A DNA stretch of 64,000 bases from Cladosporium sp. IMV 00045 (lineage: Eukaryota; Ascomycota; Dothideomycetes; Cladosporiales; Cladosporiaceae), in contig MSJI02000919.1 of assembly GCA_001931905.2 (NCBI GenBank), forward strand, positions 21,507 through 85,506, in the 5' to 3' direction. How positions within the stretch are numbered: the first letter of the stretch is position 1; every line of letters begins with the position of its first letter. Under the pieces are notes generated by a model. It was not told the origin of the DNA, made no database searches, and worked only from the letters and a program-made list of their open reading frames with translations. The position numbers and the translations under genes are program-made. Shown here piece by piece: positions 59,107-64,000 of the stretch.

Positions 59107-61410
59107 TTAGTCAACGGGCATGATATTGCACTTGATCCCTTCATCCTCCTGTGATTTGACACGCAAATATTCGTTGAGAGCCATCATAGGGAAATAGTGA
59201 CTGTAGAAAGTGTAGCCAAGGTAAAAATGGTTCGGAAACCCGGTACCTGTGAACCTTTCCGTCGACCATGTCAGAGCAGGGACAAAACTTTCTGAGTTGT
59301 GACCTTCCGGGCTTGTAGCACGGGGTTCAACTGCTTCACTCTTGAAGCAACGCTCTGGATGTTGTGGATCAGCACCATTCCTGCTGCGGGTGTTCACAGC
59401 AGATCTCAAGCCTGACACCGACTGAGTGGAAACGAGATGCCGGGTTCCTCGATCAATCGCTGGATGAGATGTGGAAAGATATGGTAGAAGACCCATGAGC
59501 GCCCAGGCCGTTTGAGATGGTGTTGAGGGGGCGTGAAGTAGTTTGCGGAGATCCATCCAGTTGTGGCGAGTAATCGTCTTAAATTGATAGGTCTGAAGTG
59601 ACTCGCCCCAACCGCCGTCTTCGTTCTGAGAATCTATCAGAAAGCGCAAGGCTTTTTGTATCATCGTGGCAACAGTTCCTCGAGCGATGACGCTCGTACT
59701 TGTATGGGAAGGCTCGAATTTGGTGTCTGCGTCGGGGAAATAGTGGTACGCAAGACCAGAAAGCACATTGCATGTTCCATAAATGTAGTTTGCTCCCCAT
59801 CTCCCGTACCACGCTCCGCAGATCGTCTGCGTCTTAGCCAAAAAGGCTATCCCACGTTGACAAGCGTCATGCATTCGTTTCACCAGCCCGTCAATTTGAG
59901 GGTTGCGGCATGATCCTTTTTCCGAAGCAAGCAGCATGAATAGTCCAAATGCCTCTAGAACACGGCCAACAATGTCAGATGTGGATGGATCACAGAGGCT
60001 ATCCATATCAGAGAAAGGAATCTTGTTGAGAAAGAGTTTGTCGTTCTCCACATCAAACGCGGCCCACCCCCCGTCTTTATTCTGCATTCCGAGAACCCAT
60101 TTGACTGCGTCTAGTACATGTGGGCTAGTCAATGCAGAGCCGTCGTCTTTGAGAAAGGCTATGATGGCTGCAGAGGTGTCGTCAACGTCCGGATACCAAG
60201 TATTATGATACTCGAAACTGAAGCCACCGGGAGCCAGCAACCGTCGATAGACACGCCAGTCTCCGTGATTCTCAAGAAGTTGTCGTGCCTTGACCCAGTC
60301 CAGTCCAGCTTTGCGCATGCTATTCGCATTGTGGCACCATGGCATAGTCGTTACTGCATTCGGTATGCCGGATAGTGCGATCGACATGAGCACAGTGTCC
60401 CAGAGCGGGCTGACACAAGCTTGCATGCGCTTGCCTCTGTCATCTTGCCATGCGAAATCTTCGATAGCGGAGAGAGCACGACGCACACGTCCGTCTTCCA
60501 TGTCATAGCCCTCTAGGATATATGCCAACGTTCCAACGTGCATCGGCGGAAAGATTCCTGCCCAATCGCCAGAAGTCTCTTGGTGCGAGATAATCCACTC
60601 CATGCAGCGGTTAATGGCGATCCTTCTGAGGGGATTGTAATACCTGAGTCCTCCGAGAGTCTTCAGTGCATTGTCGATTGCCGCGAATATCGAAGCATTG
60701 TAGTCGCCATCCGCTAGAATGTTAAGAACACCTTTGTGGTAAGGCACGTTCTTTTGCGCTGAGTCGCACCAGAGCTCGTCTAGGAAGTCGCTTGAGGGCG
60801 ACGAGCCATTTGGCAGAGCGAATATAGGCTTATGATGACAGACCACAAGAAGGGGAACAACAGTGCTTCGGGCCCAGGAGGATAAAGTGTAGATGTTGAT
60901 TGGAGCTGCAGCAGGCATGAAGATCAATTCCGCCGGGAGTTCAGGCACAGCTGTCCAAGGAAGTAAGCCAAAGGTGGCGAGGTATATTCTTGTGAACACT
61001 CTGACGTTCTCAACACCACCACCTGCGGTGGTGATCCATCTCTTAGCTCTCAACATGGCCACAGATTGGTCGAGTGACTGGCCAAGTATCTTCAATGCAA
61101 GATAAGCTTCCGTCGACGTGGAGACATCCCCAGGCTCACCAGGAGCGTTGCTCCATGAACCATCTTCGTTCTGTTCTGAAAGTAGGTATCGACAGAGAGC
61201 GTCCCTGTCCGTGACCAATCGCTGATGTTGAATTGCTTGTAACAAGAAAACATACTCGGCTGTGATGGTGCAATTGGATTTCAGTTCTCCACACCAATGG
61301 CCGTCGGCTTGCACAGAGTCATTGGCAAACTGACAAGCCTGGTGCAATGCTTTTAGGACTTGGTGATGTAAACTGCCTGTCAGACTCTTGCTGCGAGCCG
61401 GAAGTCCCAT
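59107..61410 (-). CDS. Squalene-hopene-cyclase-type triterpene cyclase
   Basis: Single exon, 767 residues from the ATG at 61,410 (an in-frame ATG at 61,521 adds a basic stretch of 37). The fold is the alpha/alpha-barrel pair of class II triterpene cyclases. The protonating acid motif is DVDD at residues 408-411 (WYPDVDDTSAA), as in bacterial squalene-hopene cyclases; oxidosqualene cyclases have a different D-C-T-A motif here. QW-type repeats are visible as QNEDGSW, QNKDGGW and QNEDGGW, and the C-terminal block FTGTGFPNHFYLGYTFYSHYFP is typical. About 45 polar residues are inserted before that block. Likely product is a hopane-type or related triterpene made from squalene, bound to membranes; the substrate is inferred. 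Lack of introns fits the known bacterial ancestry of fungal members. Confidence 0.9.
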   Translation of the reverse strand: MGLPARSKSLTGSLHHQVLKALHQACQFANDSVQADGHWCGELKSNCTITAEYVFLLQAIQHQRLVTDRDALCRYLLSEQNEDGSWSNAPGEPGDVSTSTEAYLALKILGQSLDQSVAMLRAKRWITTAGGGVENVRVFTRIYLATFGLLPWTAVPELPAELIFMPAAAPINIYTLSSWARSTVVPLLVVCHHKPIFALPNGSSPSSDFLDELWCDSAQKNVPYHKGVLNILADGDYNASIFAAIDNALKTLGGLRYYNPLRRIAINRCMEWIISHQETSGDWAGIFPPMHVGTLAYILEGYDMEDGRVRRALSAIEDFAWQDDRGKRMQACVSPLWDTVLMSIALSGIPNAVTTMPWCHNANSMRKAGLDWVKARQLLENHGDWRVYRRLLAPGGFSFEYHNTWYPDVDDTSAAIIAFLKDDGSALTSPHVLDAVKWVLGMQNKDGGWAAFDVENDKLFLNKIPFSDMDSLCDPSTSDIVGRVLEAFGLFMLLASEKGSCRNPQIDGLVKRMHDACQRGIAFLAKTQTICGAWYGRWGANYIYGTCNVLSGLAYHYFPDADTKFEPSHTSTSVIARGTVATMIQKALRFLIDSQNEDGGWGESLQTYQFKTITRHNWMDLRKLLHAPSTPSQTAWALMGLLPYLSTSHPAIDRGTRHLVSTQSVSGLRSAVNTRSRNGADPQHPERCFKSEAVEPRATSPEGHNSESFVPALTWSTERFTGTGFPNHFYLGYTFYSHYFPMMALNEYLRVKSQEDEGIKCNIMPVD

Positions 61411-62305
61411 GCTGGGGGACGGAGAGTATTGATATTGTGTATAGCGCAAACAAGAGGTAACACATGATGGAGAACACAGCGATCTATGTATCCGAATCAC
61501 ATTTGGCCGTCTTCGCTTCACACGATGATGCGTGGTCCGATACTAATCATGGAGCTCAACGAAAAGGGTACTGAGTCGGTCGGTTAGTGGTTGAGACGTT
61601 TATCCCGAGACAGAGGTCAACACGCAACTGCAGTGGCCAGGGATAGACGCCGAATTCTCGTGATAGATCGACTTGATATGAATGAGTTCTGCGGCTGGGT
61701 AATAGCATCAGACCCTTTGCAACAACTTCAGAGGCTTTAACGAGTTTCGAGATTGTTTCCTTATTAGGGTATTGCAATAGCAGATTCCAATAATGGTGGA
61801 ATTCCATTGCTTTCATCCAAGCGCCTTCGTTGAGTATCCGTACGTATCAATGCCTGCCTATATGTGAATTCTGCATGTCATACTGGACGTTCAACCGCAT
61901 GTGCTTATGACTGACGAACTGATACCAGAGATCATTGAACGGCTTTCGTTCTTTCCACTGCATGCAAATCTTTTTTTTAATCCGTTCGATCGTCGATCTC
62001 ACGTTAGTATCGCATTGTTGCTGTATCGCAGGCTTCTTGAGAGGTTTAGGCCAAGTTGGGATATGTACAACAAATCAGCCCATCGGTGCAATAGTCACAG
62101 GTGCTTTGTACCACTGTCTCGGGACACCGTACGTGCATAGAAGTCGCAGCTCTATGGTAAGAAAGACGATCCGATAGCTGTGACCGCCTTCAAACCTTCC
62201 GCTAAGACCACTACGTGCATGCCTGCATTGTTCTACATCTCAACTTTTTTTTCGTTTCGCAGGAGTTTCGTCCCCTTCGCACAACGACGATTTTACGGCT
62301 CTACA
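61411..62305. other. Divergent promoter region, cyclase / P450
   Basis: 895 bp between opposite start codons. A minus-strand open frame of 86 codons (61,556-61,816) has no recognised domain. The region presumably carries the control sites for both genes; inverted CGG-type sites for the Zn2Cys6 regulator could not be assigned. Confidence 0.4.
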
Positions 62306-63960
62306 ATGATCAAAGATTTGTTTTTCCAAACATTACCAATAGCTTTGGCTATTGGACTTGCTATGATCGCTTACATCTCACACTTACTGTTCTTCTCCGG
62401 TAAACTACCAGAAGGAGTACCATGGGGGCCATCTGGAAACAACGGGATCTTGTCCGCGCTCGACAGTGCTGTAAGTACTGCAATGGATGTTCGCGCCATC
62501 TTTGAGAGAAGCAGTGTGCTCCCTGCCGCAAAGTCGCACGGATTCGCCATCTCAACTTTGCTGGACGGAACTTTCATTGCCTTGCCTTTGCGCAATATCA
62601 AATGGCTATCAACGCTGCCTGAGGGCATTGCGTCGTTCTACAATGCGCAGCAGGATCGTCTGGCATTAAGCTTCACTGTACCTGCTGCTACTCTCACCGA
62701 CCCTGCGGCAACCAAGCTTTTGGTCAAAATCATGACACGGCGGTCAAAGAGTACCGTACCCGACTTGTGCGATGAGGTCAGACATGCTTGTCAGGAAAAT
62801 TCATGCAAGGGAAGTGACTGGCAATCGCTATGTCTATACCCCGAGCTCTTGCGCATATCGGCCGCCACCACGAACCGAATGGCCGTCGGGCTGCCTTTGT
62901 GTAAGTACGAGATCATCGCATAGCTTCCTACAAACCTGACCGCGCGTAGGCCGTGATCCTGAATACCTAGAGCTTTTGTCGGATTACAGCAAGACAGCCT
63001 TACCATCAGCTTTGATTCTTCGTACCTTTCCACCTGCGCTTCGATCCGTAATAGGCTATCTCGTCAAGGCATGGAGAGTCCGCCGCTATCATCACCCTCT
63101 CTTGCGATTGCTTGTGCCTGAGATTACTCGGCTCTGGGATGAACAAAAAGATGACAAAAAGTTCAGAGACAAACAAACATTCGCCTCGTGGTGGATAGCA
63201 GAGACTGCAAACCGCGACGACGTGGTTGCAATTGATCCTAAGCCATTGGGAGAGATCATAATGCAACTGAACTTTGCGGGCTTGCACACGACGTCCCTCG
63301 CAGCGAAAAATGTCTTCTATCACATCCTTTCCTACCCAAGAGCGAATGAGCTAATCAATGATATTCGGGCTGAGGCTGACCGGTTTTTGTACCATGATGA
63401 TGGCGAAATGACATGGGCTTGCCTGGAGAGGATGGTTATACTGGACAGCGTCATTCGCGAATCACTCAGACTCGCACCGCTAGACGCTGCTGCGATCAAC
63501 CGGACAATTTTGGAGGACGTTGAAACGCCGGATGGCCTGACACTGTTGGCAGGTACGAGAGTGTGCGTGCCTGGCTATCTCGCAAACATGGACCCTCTGT
63601 TTTACAACAATGCACACACCTTCGATCCCCACAGGTTCCTTGAGAAAACTACTGGCGGCAAGGTTGAGAAATCCTGGACCATCACGGATAACTTCACGAC
63701 CTTTGGGCATGGTCTCCATGTGAGTAAATTTGATCAGATTACGATTGATAGGAAAGCTAACGATGTCTAAGGAGTGCGCTGGACGGTGGTTTGCCATTGC
63801 TGAGATCAAGTTGATGGTTTCATATTTCTTGGTGAATTACGACATGCAAGCGTTGCCCTCGATGCCAAAGGCGTTTAGCCTTGCTACAATGCTGATTCCG
63901 TCGACGACTCAGAAGATTCGTATTCGGGAGCGACAAGGGAGGGCTCAGATGAAGATGTAG
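62306..63960 (+). CDS. Cytochrome P450 monooxygenase
   Basis: Three exons, 62,306-62,900, 62,950-63,719 and 63,772-63,960, giving 517 residues. An N-terminal membrane anchor (LPIALAIGLAMIAYISHLLFF) is followed by the Pro-rich hinge (LPEGVPWGP). The oxygen-activation helix reads NFAGLHTTS, with His where many P450s have Asp or Glu. The ExxR motif is ESLR (Glu369, Arg372), then FDPHRF, and the heme loop FGHGLHECAGRWFA with Cys457, split by the last intron. The start at 62,306 gives a normal-length anchor. Placed head to head with the cyclase, it probably oxidises the cyclised triterpene in the endoplasmic reticulum. The gene is complete and ends 40 bp before the window edge. Confidence 0.9.
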
Positions 63961-64000
63961 CTCGTCTTCAGTGGATAGTCAGTATTAAGTATTTCTGCGC

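Noticed and set aside
61556..61816. 86-codon minus-strand frame between the cyclase and the P450
   Set aside because: No recognisable domain; it lies in the shared promoter area, so not called as a gene.

Overview
The window looks like nuclear DNA of a filamentous ascomycete (Pezizomycotina), most likely a Dothideomycete. The genes carry short introns of about 45-80 bp with GTRNGT donors and CTAAC or CTGAC branch sites. There is a dispersed 5S rRNA gene, a retroelement destroyed by C-to-T mutation of the RIP type, and typical fungal families (Pth11-like receptor, S53 protease, Zn2Cys6 regulator). The class-level placement is inference.

Layout. 1-7,010: an AT-rich island almost free of CpA/TpG, holding a Ty3/gypsy LTR element on the minus strand (two LTRs, wrecked gag and pol) plus a wrecked extra ORF on the opposite strand between integrase and the 3' LTR. 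7,010-10,140: no convincing gene, but a degenerate repeat field with a hairpin core. 10.1-15.1 kb: a small membrane protein and a five-exon RGS-LOV blue-light photoreceptor. 15.1-20.4 kb: gene-poor, with a decayed gene and a 5S rRNA gene. 20.4-31.5 kb: dense housekeeping genes (AIM6-like phosphodiesterase, PRMT5, TCAB1/Swt21-like WD40 protein, DDB1, RNA polymerase III subunit Rpc37), two pairs head to head. 32.0-34.1 kb: a divergent pair discussed below. 34.3-40.1 kb: secreted GH88 hydrolase and sedolisin-type tripeptidyl peptidase. 41.4-48.2 kb: GFA-like enzyme, mitochondrial NAD(P) transhydrogenase, UDP-glucose 4-epimerase. 48.2-52.7 kb: long gene-free stretch, then an Asn-rich unknown protein. 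53.1-54.5 kb: Pth11-like seven-TM protein. 55.9-64.0 kb: a terpenoid-type cluster (O-methyltransferase, frameshifted Zn2Cys6 regulator, squalene-hopene-type cyclase, P450) that probably continues past the right edge.

The most exciting observation is the divergent pair at 32,022-34,109. One gene encodes a HeLo-like/SesA-like helical N-terminal domain followed by a repeat array. The other encodes a single-pass membrane protein with an outer Cys-rich domain. The cytosolic tail of the second and the first repeat of the first share the pattern F-x2-N-x3-G-x2-A-x-Q-x2-G-N-S with identical spacing. This resembles HET-s-related amyloid motifs. It suggests an amyloid-signalling cell-death pair in which the sensor is a transmembrane receptor-like protein rather than the usual NLR.

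Gene models were spliced by eye. Exon phases add up in every model given, but no transcript or homology search was available.
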